Assembly: GCA_963818685.1 (NCBI GenBank)
Contig: CAWFTJ010000013.1
Coordinates: 124,001-188,000 of the forward strand
Reading direction: 5' to 3'
From: CAJCJE01 sp963818685
GTDB taxonomy: Bacteria; Actinomycetota; Actinomycetes; Mycobacteriales; Pseudonocardiaceae
DNA: 64,000 bases
Of the stretch, positions 43,416 to 52,457 are shown one piece after another. Under the pieces are notes generated by a model that saw nothing but the letters and a program-made list of their open reading frames with translations, was not told where the DNA came from and ran no database searches. Within the stretch, counting starts at the first letter, position 1; the number at the start of each line of letters is the position of its first letter. Position numbers and translations under genes: made by a program.

Positions 43416-43433
43416 TAACTCCTGGAGGCGATC

Positions 43434-44591
43434 ATGAACGCACTGCCGGAACACACCTCGGTACTGATCGTCGGCGCGGGCCCTGCCGGGTTGGCGGCCG
43501 CGGTCACGCTGGCCGAGGCTGGCGTGGACGCCGTGGTGCTGGACAGGCTCGGCGAGGCCGCGAACACCTCGCGCGCCGCTGTCGTGCACGCACGCACTCT
43601 TGAGGTGCTCGACGAACTGGGCGTCGCCGACAACCTGATCGCCAAGGGCGAGATCATGGACCGGTTCACCATGTTCGACGGCCCGCGCACGCTCGCCTCG
43701 ATCACCTTCGACGGCCTGCCGACCCGCTACCCGTTCACGCTGATGGTGCCGCAGGACGTCACCGAGGCGACCCTGCTCGCCAAGCTGCGCTCGCTCGGCA
43801 ACGACGTGCACCGGCCGTACCGAGTGACCACTGTGGACAGTCGGGCGGACGGCGTCACCGTCACCGCGACCGACGCACAGGGCGTCGAGCGCCGGATCGA
43901 GGCCGACTATCTGATCGGCGCGGACGGCATGCACAGCGTTGTACGCGAGCAGGCCGGCATCGGCTTCACCGGCGGCAGCTACGCCGAGTCGTTCGTGCTC
44001 GCCGACGTGCGGATGACCTGGCCGATCTCGCGCAAGGACGTGACCATGCACCTGTCCGCCGATGGCATCACCGTGGTCGCACCGCTGCCCGGCGACCGGT
44101 TCCGCGTTGTCGCCACCGTCCCGCGGGCGCCACAACACCCGAGCATCGACGACATCCAGGCGATCCTGGCCGCACGCGGTCCACACGGGACGATCAAGGT
44201 GCGCGAGGTGCTGTGGAGCTCGCGGTTCCACGTGCACCACCGGGTCGCCGACCGCTACCGCGCCGGCCGGATCCTGCTCGCGGGAGACGCGGCGCACGTG
44301 CACAGCCCGGCGGGCGGGCAGGGCATGAACACCGGCATCCAGGACGCGGTCGTGCTCGGCAGGCTGCTCGTCCGCGCGATCGAGGGCGAGGACGTGCTCG
44401 ACGACTATGAGACGACCCGCCGCCCGGTCGCGCTCGGCGTTGTGTCCTTCACCGACCGGATGACCAGGATGGCGACGCTCACCTCGGCCCCGCTGCGCGC
44501 CGTGCGGGACATCGCCCTCCCACTGCTCACCCGTATTCCTCGGGTGCGCACGCGGATCGCCTACCAGCTCTCCGAGTTGGCCAACCGCTGA
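43434..44591 (+). CDS. FAD-dependent aromatic-ring monooxygenase
   Basis: 385 aa, ATG 43434 with GGAGG six bases upstream. This is the PheA/PgaE-type class A flavin monooxygenase: the FAD motif VGAGPAGLAAAVTLAEAG at 12-29, the DG motif YLIGADGMHSVVR, and the GD motif ILLAGDAAHVHSPAGGQGMN. It hydroxylates an aromatic or polyketide substrate using NADPH and O2. The divergent TetR gene suggests induction by its substrate, perhaps as an antibiotic-inactivating enzyme. Confidence 0.88.
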   Translation: MNALPEHTSVLIVGAGPAGLAAAVTLAEAGVDAVVLDRLGEAANTSRAAVVHARTLEVLDELGVADNLIAKGEIMDRFTMFDGPRTLASITFDGLPTRYPFTLMVPQDVTEATLLAKLRSLGNDVHRPYRVTTVDSRADGVTVTATDAQGVERRIEADYLIGADGMHSVVREQAGIGFTGGSYAESFVLADVRMTWPISRKDVTMHLSADGITVVAPLPGDRFRVVATVPRAPQHPSIDDIQAILAARGPHGTIKVREVLWSSRFHVHHRVADRYRAGRILLAGDAAHVHSPAGGQGMNTGIQDAVVLGRLLVRAIEGEDVLDDYETTRRPVALGVVSFTDRMTRMATLTSAPLRAVRDIALPLLTRIPRVRTRIAYQLSELANR

Positions 44592-44611
44592 CCGCGCTCA
44601 GACGGTGCCGA

Positions 44612-45580
44612 TCAGAAGGCAAGGAAGTACATGAGGGCGATGTTGGCGATGAGCATCGGGACCGCGGTGGGTAGTTGGGCCTTGATCGCGCCGTACCGGT
44701 CGTCCATCTCCAACAGCGCCGCAGGGACGATGTTGAAGTTGGCGGCCATGGGCGTGCACAACGTGCCGCAGAACCCGGCGAGCATGCCGATCGCGAAGAC
44801 CGCGGGCGGGTTGCCGTGGAACTGCTGCACCAGCACCGGCCAGCCGATGGCCGCCGTCATGATCGGGAAGGCGGCGAAGGCGTTGCCCATGATCACCGTG
44901 AACAGCGCCATGCCGACGCAGTACACGACGACCGCGCCGAGCAGCGAGCCACTGGGGATGACGTGCTTGGTGATGGTGCCGACCGCCTTGCCGACGCCTG
45001 CCGCCGTGAACAGGTTGCCGAGGGTGGCCAGCATCTGCGGCAGCACGACGGCCCAGCCGATCGCCTCCAGCAGCCTGCGCGCCTCGTGCACCGGCGCGGC
45101 CGGCGATGGCGGGCGCAGCATGAGCACGCCGGCCACGACCGCGATGATCGCGGCGACGCCGAGCCCGATGATCGTCTCCGAACCGGTTTCCAGCAGCGGC
45201 TTGCCGCCGACGTGGATGGCCTTGATCGCGGTCGCGAAGATGACCGTGATCACCGGGATGAGCAGCGCAGGCACGAACAGCCAGCCGCCGAAGCGGTCGG
45301 CGCCCACCTTCTGCTCGGCCTCGGTCGGTCCCTTGGCCTGACCCCGGCCGAGTTGCCCGGTACCGGCCAGCACGGCGAGCACGATCACCAGGATGCCCAG
45401 GATCCACGGTGGCATGGACTTGTTGACCACGAACGTGCCGAGCGGGAACGAGACGCCGAACAACGCCCAGAAGATGCCGCTGGTGATGCGTTTGCTGTTC
45501 GTCCGATCGACGAGGACGAAGCCGCTGATGACGACGAAGATCAGCCCGCACAGCCAGTAGAACCATTCCGCCCTGATCAT
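44612..45580 (-). CDS. DUF979 family membrane protein
   Basis: 322 aa, ATG 45580, overlapping the DUF969 stop (ATGA). About nine hydrophobic segments; conserved-looking blocks include NSKRITSGIFWALFG, TKHVIPSGSLLGAVVVYC, and FCGTLCTPMAANFNIVPAAL near the end. DUF969 and DUF979 proteins always come in pairs and are thought to form a transporter, possibly for amino acids or peptides. The substrate is unknown. Confidence 0.87.
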   Translation of the reverse strand: MIRAEWFYWLCGLIFVVISGFVLVDRTNSKRITSGIFWALFGVSFPLGTFVVNKSMPPWILGILVIVLAVLAGTGQLGRGQAKGPTEAEQKVGADRFGGWLFVPALLIPVITVIFATAIKAIHVGGKPLLETGSETIIGLGVAAIIAVVAGVLMLRPPSPAAPVHEARRLLEAIGWAVVLPQMLATLGNLFTAAGVGKAVGTITKHVIPSGSLLGAVVVYCVGMALFTVIMGNAFAAFPIMTAAIGWPVLVQQFHGNPPAVFAIGMLAGFCGTLCTPMAANFNIVPAALLEMDDRYGAIKAQLPTAVPMLIANIALMYFLAF

Positions 45581-46287
45581 TCCGACGCCCCAGACGCCGC
45601 ACCGTCGACGCTGTCCGCGCTGTCGGCGAGTCTGCCGAGTTGGCGGTCGAGGTAGAGCAATCGTCCACCGTGGATGACCAGCGCGACGATCGCGGTCGGA
45701 ATCGCCCAGATCGCGATCTGGAACGCGTCGAGCTTGACGTGGTAGGCGGAGTCGACGAACGCGGCGATCAGCAGGATCGAGCCGATGGCCACGAAGATGT
45801 CCTCGCCGAAGAACACCCCGACGTTGTCCGCGCTGGCCGCGAACCACTTGATCCGTTCGGTCATGGCCGGCGGCACCGAGCCGTAGCGGCGCAGCGCGGC
45901 ACCCTCGGCCATGGGGAACACCAGCGGCCGCACGGTCTGCGCCGGCCCGGCGATGGAGTTGAGGCCGAGCGCGGCGGTGACCTGGCGGATGAGCTGGTAG
46001 AGGGCGAGCAGCCTGCCTGGCGTCACCGAGGACAGCCTGGCGATCATGCGTCTGGCCTGTTCCTGTAGGCCGAACCGTTCGATAAGGCCGATCACCGGCA
46101 GCACCACGATGAACACGCTGACCGAGCGGCTGCTCGCGAAGCCGGAGCCGAACGCGTTCAGGATCGCCAGCGGCGAAAGGCCGCCGAGCAGGCCGGTCAC
46201 GATGCCGGCGATGGTCACCACCAGGAGCGGGTTCAACCGCAATGCGAACCCGATGACGACGAGCAGCACACCGATCAGGACCAGCAT
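45577..46287 (-). CDS. DUF969 family membrane protein
   Basis: 236 aa from ATG 46287; a TTG a few codons upstream is possible. Five or six hydrophobic helices; the family blocks FVVVLPVIGLIERFGLQEQA, LGLNSIAGPAQTVRPLVFPM and ADNVGVFFGEDIFVAIGSIL are clear. It is translationally coupled to the DUF979 gene, which supports a two-component permease. Confidence 0.87.
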   Translation of the reverse strand: MLVLIGVLLVVIGFALRLNPLLVVTIAGIVTGLLGGLSPLAILNAFGSGFASSRSVSVFIVVLPVIGLIERFGLQEQARRMIARLSSVTPGRLLALYQLIRQVTAALGLNSIAGPAQTVRPLVFPMAEGAALRRYGSVPPAMTERIKWFAASADNVGVFFGEDIFVAIGSILLIAAFVDSAYHVKLDAFQIAIWAIPTAIVALVIHGGRLLYLDRQLGRLADSADSVDGAASGASE

Positions 46288-46427
46288 CCCCGAAGCGTAG
46301 GGATTGTTGAGCAATCCAACAAGAGCCCATCGACAGGAGCTGTCGGGGGTGGACAGATGTTTCCGAATCGCCATAACCTCGCTGGCGGAGCCGTCGGCGA
46401 TGCGCCGCGGCAAAAGGGGGAACATCA

Positions 46428-47075
46428 ATGTCGCGAGATTCGTGGCAGCTGCGTGCTGCCCGGTACTACGACGACGCCACCTTCGGCGGGCGGCCCGAGC
46501 TGGTTGTCGAGGGCGAAGACGAACTGGACGCGATCGAGGCCGATCTGGCGCTCGCCCGAGGCAAGCTCTTACATGCGCGGTTCCTGGACGGGCGGACCGA
46601 CCGGGACGAACGCGAGCTGCCGCTGTTCGAGAAAGCCGTTGAGCTGTACGGGAAACTGGACGATCGGGCCAAACTCGCGGACGCGTTGTTCTGGGTCGGC
46701 TGCTGCCACCAGGTCGTGCTGGACGACGAGAGCACCGCGCTGGACTACTTCCACGCCTCCTACGACCTCGCCGCCGAACTCGGCGAGGATCTGACCCGTT
46801 CGTTCGCGGTCCGTCATCTCGGTTTCGCCGCGCTCAGCTCGGGCGAACTGGACCTGGCCGAGACCCGCTTCGCCGAGTCGCTGCGGCTGCGCACGGACGC
46901 CGGCGCCCCGCCCGCCGCGGTCGCGGCCGCGATCATCCCGCTTGCCGTGCTGGCCGAGCAGCGCGGCGACCTGGGACTGGCCGAGGAACTCTTCGTGCGA
47001 GCACGCCGGATCGCCGAGGACAATGGAGCGGTCGGCGTACTCGGCTGGATCGACCAGGCGCGCGCCGACGCATAG
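46428..47075 (+). CDS. Tetratricopeptide repeat protein
   Basis: 215 aa, ATG 46428. TPR-like helices cover residues about 45-205 (ALFWVGCCHQVVLDDESTAL, LGFAALSSGELDLAETRFAE, PLAVLAEQRGDLGLAEELFV). No signal peptide. It carries one TTA leucine codon (46569-46571), rare in this genome, so it may depend on a bldA-type tRNA. It lies 116 bp upstream of secA2 in the same direction. Confidence 0.82.
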   Translation: MSRDSWQLRAARYYDDATFGGRPELVVEGEDELDAIEADLALARGKLLHARFLDGRTDRDERELPLFEKAVELYGKLDDRAKLADALFWVGCCHQVVLDDESTALDYFHASYDLAAELGEDLTRSFAVRHLGFAALSSGELDLAETRFAESLRLRTDAGAPPAAVAAAIIPLAVLAEQRGDLGLAEELFVRARRIAEDNGAVGVLGWIDQARADA

Positions 47076-47191
47076 CACGACGCCGCGTGACCGGTCCGGA
47101 ACTCACCGGCTTGACGCGGCGTTGTCCGATGCGGTGAGTTGGCGGTCAGCCAGCTCGCGGAGGGCGAAAACGGCGAAAGGGGCAAGCTTTC

Positions 47192-49543
47192 GTGGTTACC
47201 CGGTGGCAACGGTTGCGGGCCGGATTCGGCCGCATGGTCGATGCGACGCGCCCTGGCACGCTGGCCGCGTACCAGGGGCTCGTGGCCAAGGCGGGCGCGG
47301 ACGAGGCACGGATCGAGAAGCTGACCGACGAGGAACTGACCGCGGCAGCCACTGCGCTGCGTGATTCCTCCGGTGGTTGGAGCGACCGGGACCGGGTCGA
47401 ATGGTGCGCGCTCGGCCGCGAGGCGGCCCGCCGCTCGATCGACCTGCGACCCTTCGACGTGCAGCTGCTCAGCACGCTGGCCATGCTGTCCGGGTCGGTC
47501 GTGCAGATGGCCACCGGTGAGGGCAAGACCCTGGTCGGCGCGCTGGTCGCGGCCGGCTACGCCACGCAGGGTCACCAGGTGCACGTGATCAGCGTGAACG
47601 ACTACCTGGCCCAGCGCGACGCCGAGTGGATGGGCCCGCTCTACGAACTGCTCGGCGTCTCGGTCGGCTGGCTCTGCCAGCACTCCACCCCCGAGGAGCG
47701 CCGCGCCGCCTATGCCGCCGACGTCACCTACGTGTCGGTCAGCGAGGTCGGGTTCGACGTGCTGCGCGACCGGATGGTCACCGACATCGCCGACGTGATC
47801 GTGCCCGAACCGGACGTCGCCGTCGTGGACGAGGTCGACTCGGTGCTGGTCGACGAGGCGACCATCCCGCTGGTGCTGGCCGGCGCGGTCGCTGGCGACG
47901 AGACCGACCGGTCGATCACCAAGATCGTCGGTTCGCTGCGTCTCGACGAGCACTACGAGATCGACGACGAGGGCCGCAACGTCTTCCTCACCGAGGCGGG
48001 CGCGGAGGTCATCGAGCAGGCGCTTGGCGGGATCGACCTGTACGCGGCCGAGGCGGGCGCCACGCTCGCCCAGGTCAACGTGAGCCTGCACGCGCACGCG
48101 CTGCTCCGCCGCGACGTCGACTACCTGGTCAAGGACGGCAAGGTCGCGTTGATCAACTCGTCCCGCGGCCGGGTCGCGTCGTTGCAGCGCTGGCCGGACG
48201 GGTTGCAGGCCGCGGTCGAGTTGAAGGAGCAGGTCAAGGTCAGCGAAGGCGGCGAGGTCCTCGACCAGATGACCGTGCAGTCGCTGCTGCGCAGGTACAA
48301 GACGCTGTGCGGCATGTCGGGGACCGCTGCCCAGGTCGTGGAGAACCTCCAGGAGTTCTACCAGCTCGGCGTGCGCACTGCCGAGCCGAACGTGCCGTGC
48401 ATCCGCGAGGACGAGCCGGACCGGGTGTACGCGACCGTGCCGCAGAAGGACGCCGCGATCGTCGACTACATCGCGGACCGGCACGAGGAGGGCCGCCCGG
48501 TGCTGGTCGGCACTCTCGACGTGGCCGAGTCGGAGCGGCTGGCGAAACGGCTGGCTCGGCGCGGGCTGTCCTGCGTCGTGTTGAACGCGCGCAACGATGC
48601 GAGCGAGGCCGCGATCGTGGCCGAGGCCGGCGCGTACGGCGCGATCACCGTGTCCACTCAGATGGCGGGGCGGGGCACGGACATCCGGTTGGGCGGCAGC
48701 AACGGCGAAGCGGATCACGACCGGGTCGCCGAGGTCGGCGGGCTGTGCGTGATCGGCACCGGCCGGCACAGCAGCAGCAGGCTGGACGACCAGCTGCGCG
48801 GCCGCGCGGGGCGGCAGGGCGACCCGGGCAGCAGCGTGTTCTTCGCCAGCCTTGAGGACGAGATCGTCCAGCACTACGCGCCGGAGACCGAACCTGCACA
48901 CGACGACGAGACCGACGAGGACGGCCTGGTCCTCAGCAAGCGGGCCGCCGCAGACCTGCGGCACGCGCAGAAGGTGGCCGAGGCGGTGCAGCTGGAGATC
49001 CACCGCAACACCTGGCGCTACAACCAACTGGCCGAACAGCAGCGCACGATCCTGTTGCGGCACAGGGACAAGCTGCTCACCACCGATGCCGCGCTCGCCG
49101 AACTCAAGCAGCGCTGCCCCGATCGCTACGAGGAGCTGTCCGAAACGGTCAGCGACGAGGTGCTCGTCAAGGCGGCGCGCCTGATCGCACTGTTTCATGT
49201 GGACCGTTGCTGGGTGGATCACCTGGCTTTCCTCGCCGACATCAGGGAAACCATCCACCTGCACGCGCTCGCGCGGGAGGACCCGCTCACCGAGTTCCAT
49301 CGGTTGTCGATCCCGGCGTTCAAGGAGCTGGTGTCGGACGCGTGGGAGCGCACCGAGAAGACGTTCCGCACCGCCAACATCACCGAGGAACACGGACTCG
49401 ACCTGGCCGACGCCGGCCTGAAACGGCCCAACTCGACGTGGACGTACCTGGTGCAGGACAACCCGTTCGGCAACGAGGACGACCGCACCATCCGGCACGT
49501 CGCCGCGCTGCTGCGCAAGCGCCGCAACCGGAAGAAGGGTTAG
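47192..49543 (+). CDS. secA2: Accessory Sec translocase ATPase SecA2
   Basis: 783 aa from GTG 47192 (AAAGGGG upstream). It is a SecA-fold motor: Walker A MATGEGKT at 107-114, VNDYLAQRD, the DEVD-type box VVDEVDSVLVDEA, and motif VI QMAGRGTDI...GRHSSSRLDDQLRGRAGRQGDPG. It lacks the C-terminal zinc/SecB tail and has a shortened helical-wing region, as in actinobacterial SecA2 (about 780-800 aa). It exports a small set of proteins through the SecYEG channel. No SecY2 is nearby. Confidence 0.92.
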   Translation: MVTRWQRLRAGFGRMVDATRPGTLAAYQGLVAKAGADEARIEKLTDEELTAAATALRDSSGGWSDRDRVEWCALGREAARRSIDLRPFDVQLLSTLAMLSGSVVQMATGEGKTLVGALVAAGYATQGHQVHVISVNDYLAQRDAEWMGPLYELLGVSVGWLCQHSTPEERRAAYAADVTYVSVSEVGFDVLRDRMVTDIADVIVPEPDVAVVDEVDSVLVDEATIPLVLAGAVAGDETDRSITKIVGSLRLDEHYEIDDEGRNVFLTEAGAEVIEQALGGIDLYAAEAGATLAQVNVSLHAHALLRRDVDYLVKDGKVALINSSRGRVASLQRWPDGLQAAVELKEQVKVSEGGEVLDQMTVQSLLRRYKTLCGMSGTAAQVVENLQEFYQLGVRTAEPNVPCIREDEPDRVYATVPQKDAAIVDYIADRHEEGRPVLVGTLDVAESERLAKRLARRGLSCVVLNARNDASEAAIVAEAGAYGAITVSTQMAGRGTDIRLGGSNGEADHDRVAEVGGLCVIGTGRHSSSRLDDQLRGRAGRQGDPGSSVFFASLEDEIVQHYAPETEPAHDDETDEDGLVLSKRAAADLRHAQKVAEAVQLEIHRNTWRYNQLAEQQRTILLRHRDKLLTTDAALAELKQRCPDRYEELSETVSDEVLVKAARLIALFHVDRCWVDHLAFLADIRETIHLHALAREDPLTEFHRLSIPAFKELVSDAWERTEKTFRTANITEEHGLDLADAGLKRPNSTWTYLVQDNPFGNEDDRTIRHVAALLRKRRNRKKG

Positions 49544-49546
49544 AGG

Positions 49547-50314
49547 CTAGAAGTCGGGTTGCCGCTTCTCCAGGAAGGCGGCGACTCCTTCCGCGTACTC
49601 GGGGCTGAGCACGGCCTCGTCGTAGATGGCGTGCACCGCGTCGTCCTCTGCGTGCTGGCCGTTGGTGATCCTGGCGATGATCTGCTTGGACCCGCGCACG
49701 CTCACCGGCGCCCTTGACGCGATGCGCTCGGCGAGTTCGCGCACCCGGCCGTGCAGTTCCGTGGTCGGGGTCAGCTCGTTGACGAGGCCGATGCTCAGCG
49801 CGGTCGACGCGTCCAGGATGTCGCCGGTGAACAGGATTCGCTTGGCCCAGGCCGGCCCGACCGCGTCAACGAGTTGCTTGGTCGAGGTCATGTTGTAGAC
49901 GATGCCGAGCTTGGCAGGGGTGATGCCGAACCGCGCGTCCTGCGCAGCGACGCGGATGTCGCAGGCGAGCGCGATCTCGCAGCCGCCGCCGATGCAGAAC
50001 CCGCTGATCGCGGCGATCGTCGGGATCTCAAGCTCGGCGATGGCCCGCTCGCCCGCGTGCACGGCCGCGCCGTAGCGGCGTGCCCCGTCCGCGCCAGCGC
50101 GCAGCGTGGCGAACTCGCTGATGTCCGCGCCCGAGGAGAAGTGCTCGGTGCCGCGGATGATCAGCACCCGCGCGTCCGGCGCCGCCCTGACCCGATCGAT
50201 CAGGCCGGGCAGCGCGGACCACATGGCGAAGCTCATCGCGTTGCGCCGCGCGGGCCGGTCGATGGTGAGGGTGGCCACGCGGCCGTCGATGGCCAGGTCA
50301 AGGTGCTCGTCCAC
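49547..50314 (-). CDS. Enoyl-CoA hydratase/isomerase family protein
   Basis: 255 aa from GTG 50314. Crotonase fold: the oxyanion blocks LIIRGTEHFSSGADISEF and AAISGFCIGGGCEIALACDI, then RFGITPAKLGIVYNM. One catalytic Glu equivalent of classic hydratases is not obvious (GITPAKLGI instead of xPExxLG), so it may be an isomerase or other family member. It ends three bases from the convergent secA2 stop. Confidence 0.87.
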   Translation of the reverse strand: MDEHLDLAIDGRVATLTIDRPARRNAMSFAMWSALPGLIDRVRAAPDARVLIIRGTEHFSSGADISEFATLRAGADGARRYGAAVHAGERAIAELEIPTIAAISGFCIGGGCEIALACDIRVAAQDARFGITPAKLGIVYNMTSTKQLVDAVGPAWAKRILFTGDILDASTALSIGLVNELTPTTELHGRVRELAERIASRAPVSVRGSKQIIARITNGQHAEDDAVHAIYDEAVLSPEYAEGVAAFLEKRQPDF

Positions 50315-50325
50315 GATCGAAAACC

Positions 50326-51021
50326 CTAGCTACTCCGCGCGACCGGTCCCCGCTTGGCCGGGGCGGGGTTCATCGGGTCGGGCGAGAGCGCGGCAAGGCC
50401 GTTCCAGGCCAGATTGGCCAGGTGCGCGGCTACCTCGGTCTTGTCCGGCTCGCGGGTGTCCAACCACCACTGTCCGGTCAACCCGACCATGCCGACCAGC
50501 GCCTGCGCGTAGAGTGCGGCCAGTTCGGGCTGGTAGCCGCGGCGCGCGAACTGTGCCCGCAGCACGTGTTCGACCTGGCGGGCGATGTCGCCGAGCAGGC
50601 TGGAGAACGTGCCGCCGGAACCGGTGACCGGCGAATCCCGCACCAGGATGCGGAAACCGTCCGCGTACTCCTCGATGTAGTCAAGAAAAGCGAGCGCGGC
50701 CTGGCCGACCAGCTGATGCGGATGATCGCCGACGGACAGCGCCGCCTCGATCCGGTCCAGCAGCCTGCGCATCTCCCGGTCGACAACGACGGCGTAGATG
50801 CCGTCCTTGCCGCCGAAGTGTTCGTACACAACAGGTTTGCTCACCCCGGCGCGATGCGCGATCTCCTCGACCGAGGTCGCCTCGAAACCGCGCTCCGCCA
50901 ACACGCCACGCGCCACGTCGAGCAGTTGCGCACGACGCTGTGAGCCCGTCATCCGGACCCTGGTGACCGGATGGGGCACCGGTCCGTGTTCACCACTGCG
51001 CGTACGTCGCCTGCCCGCCAT
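50326..51021 (-). CDS. TetR/AcrR-family regulator (Rv1019-like)
   Basis: 231 aa, ATG 51021; a later ATG at MTGSQRRAQ is an alternative. The HTH is at about 45-75 (FEATSVEEIAHRAGVSKPVV, YEHFGGKDGIY). The location between mfd-side genes and glmU matches Rv1019. It is 11 bases upstream of the enoyl-CoA hydratase gene and next to an acyl-CoA desaturase, which suggests a role in lipid metabolism (inference). Confidence 0.88.
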   Translation of the reverse strand: MAGRRRTRSGEHGPVPHPVTRVRMTGSQRRAQLLDVARGVLAERGFEATSVEEIAHRAGVSKPVVYEHFGGKDGIYAVVVDREMRRLLDRIEAALSVGDHPHQLVGQAALAFLDYIEEYADGFRILVRDSPVTGSGGTFSSLLGDIARQVEHVLRAQFARRGYQPELAALYAQALVGMVGLTGQWWLDTREPDKTEVAAHLANLAWNGLAALSPDPMNPAPAKRGPVARSS

Positions 51022-51077
51022 TTCGCAAGAGCATAGGCGTCCTGGCGGAGCGTCGAGGGCCGATCAACCCGAACAGG

Positions 51078-52037
51078 TCACTTGGTCTGCGCGGGTGCGG
51101 CGATCCGGGCCAGCCGCTGCGGGGTCGGCCAGCGCACGTTGGACGCCCAGCCGAACTTCTCGAACATCCAGATGACCCGTGCCGACATGTCGATCTGACC
51201 GCGCTGCACGCCGTGCCGGGCGCAGGTCGGGTCGGCGTGGTGCAGGTTGTGCCACGACTCGCCGCAGGACAGGATCGCCAGCGGCCAGAAGTTCGCCGCC
51301 TTGTCCCGCGAGTTGAACGGGCGCTCACCGAGCATGTGGCAGATCGAGTTGGTCGACCAGGTCACGTGGTGCAGCACGGCGATGCGCACGAGGCCGGCCC
51401 AGAAGAACGCGGTGAACCCGCCCCACAACGACCAGGTGATCAGGCCGCCGATGAGGCCGGGCAGCAGCAGCGAGACGATCGTGGTCAACCAGAACAGCTT
51501 GTGCACCCGGACGATGTCCTTGTCGGCCAGCAGGTCGGGCGCGAAGCGCTGCTTGTTGGTCATGTCGCGGTCGAACACCCAGCCCATGTGCGCGTGCCAG
51601 AAGCCCTTGACGATGGCAGCGGGCGAGGTGCCGAACAGCCACGGCGAGTGCGGGTCGCCGTCACGGTCGGAGAAGGCGTGGTGTCGCCGGTGGTCGGCGA
51701 CCCAGATGATCACCGGGCCCTGCACGCCCATGCCGCCCGCCACCGCGAGCGCGACGCGCAGCCAGCGCTTGGCCTTGAACGAGCCGTGCGTGAAGTAGCG
51801 GTGGTAGCCGACGGTAACGCCGAGGCAGGTCAGGTAGAAGAAGAACACGCTCAGCGCGACGTCCAACCAGGTGAGGCCCCAGCCCCAGACGAAGGGGATG
51901 GCCGCGATCAGCGCCAGCATCGGTATCAGGACGAACCCGTATACCGCGACCTGAGCCCAAGGGTTGCGGCGGCCGTTGATCATCGGCTTCGGACCGGCCG
52001 ATTGGCCCTCGGAGACCCGATCGAGGGTGCTCGTCAT
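51078..52037 (-). CDS. Acyl-CoA desaturase (delta-9, di-iron membrane enzyme)
   Basis: 319 aa from ATG 52037, with GAGG six bases upstream; ATG 52058 would add seven residues. The three histidine boxes are present: HRYFTH, HRRHH, and HNLHH near residue 265. Hydrophobic helices lie at about 30-80 and 155-205. It introduces a double bond in acyl-CoA using O2 and two irons. A 14-bp palindrome resembling a DtxR/IdeR box lies 27 bases upstream. Confidence 0.92.
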   Translation of the reverse strand: MTSTLDRVSEGQSAGPKPMINGRRNPWAQVAVYGFVLIPMLALIAAIPFVWGWGLTWLDVALSVFFFYLTCLGVTVGYHRYFTHGSFKAKRWLRVALAVAGGMGVQGPVIIWVADHRRHHAFSDRDGDPHSPWLFGTSPAAIVKGFWHAHMGWVFDRDMTNKQRFAPDLLADKDIVRVHKLFWLTTIVSLLLPGLIGGLITWSLWGGFTAFFWAGLVRIAVLHHVTWSTNSICHMLGERPFNSRDKAANFWPLAILSCGESWHNLHHADPTCARHGVQRGQIDMSARVIWMFEKFGWASNVRWPTPQRLARIAAPAQTK

Positions 52038-52063
52038 CTGATACCTCACCGTCTCCATAGAAC

Positions 52064-52077
52064 TTAGGGGAACCTAA
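52064..52077 (-). promoter_or_regulatory. DtxR/IdeR-box-like palindrome upstream of the desaturase
   Basis: TTAGGGGAACCTAA has perfect TTAGG/CCTAA arms with four bases between, the spacing of the iron-box core. Over the 19-base consensus I count 14 matches. It lies over the probable promoter of the desaturase. Confidence 0.5.
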
Positions 52078-52312
52078 CTTACGATACCGTAACCCAACGC
52101 CAGGGTAAGTTGAAACCCGTCGGTTGTGCCAGCTCCAACCGGTCGACATCACCCACCGCCGACACCAAAAGCTGCGGTCAGGTGGTATTCGGAGTCAATT
52201 CGCGCGGGGAGCCGGTATGACAGCCCAGAAGCACGCATGACACCATGGGGGTCGCGCGAGCCACGGCGCGAGCGCAAGAGCCAGCCGGTTGGAGCTGACG
52301 TCGGCCGGCAGA

Positions 52313-52383
52313 TCCGCCATAGTGTAAAGGCAGCACCTCAGATTTTGGTTCTGATGGTCCAGGTTCGAATCCTGGTGGCGGAG
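52313..52383 (+). tRNA. tRNA-Gln (UUG anticodon)
   Basis: Cloverleaf: acceptor TCCGCCA/TGGCGGA, discriminator G, a short D arm, anticodon stem TCAGA/TCTGA with loop TTTTGGT (anticodon UUG), and T arm CCAGG-TTCGAAT-CCTGG. The 3' end reads G then CAA, so CCA is not fully encoded. It lies between the desaturase promoter and the GGDEF gene, near glmU. Confidence 0.92.
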
Positions 52384-52457
52384 CAAGTGGTGGTGCCGCA
52401 TTCGTTCCTGCCCGGCCCGCGCCGGGTAGCAGGACCGACACGGACGGAGGTGGCCAA

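Noticed and set aside
42753..44303. A 516-codon minus-strand frame spanning the TetR gene and the monooxygenase
   Set aside because: Only the last 191 codons are TetR. The rest is antisense to the monooxygenase and runs through the operator region.
46814..49498. Minus-strand open frame of 894 codons opposite secA2
   Set aside because: Same codon-bias artefact; secA2 is intact on the plus strand.
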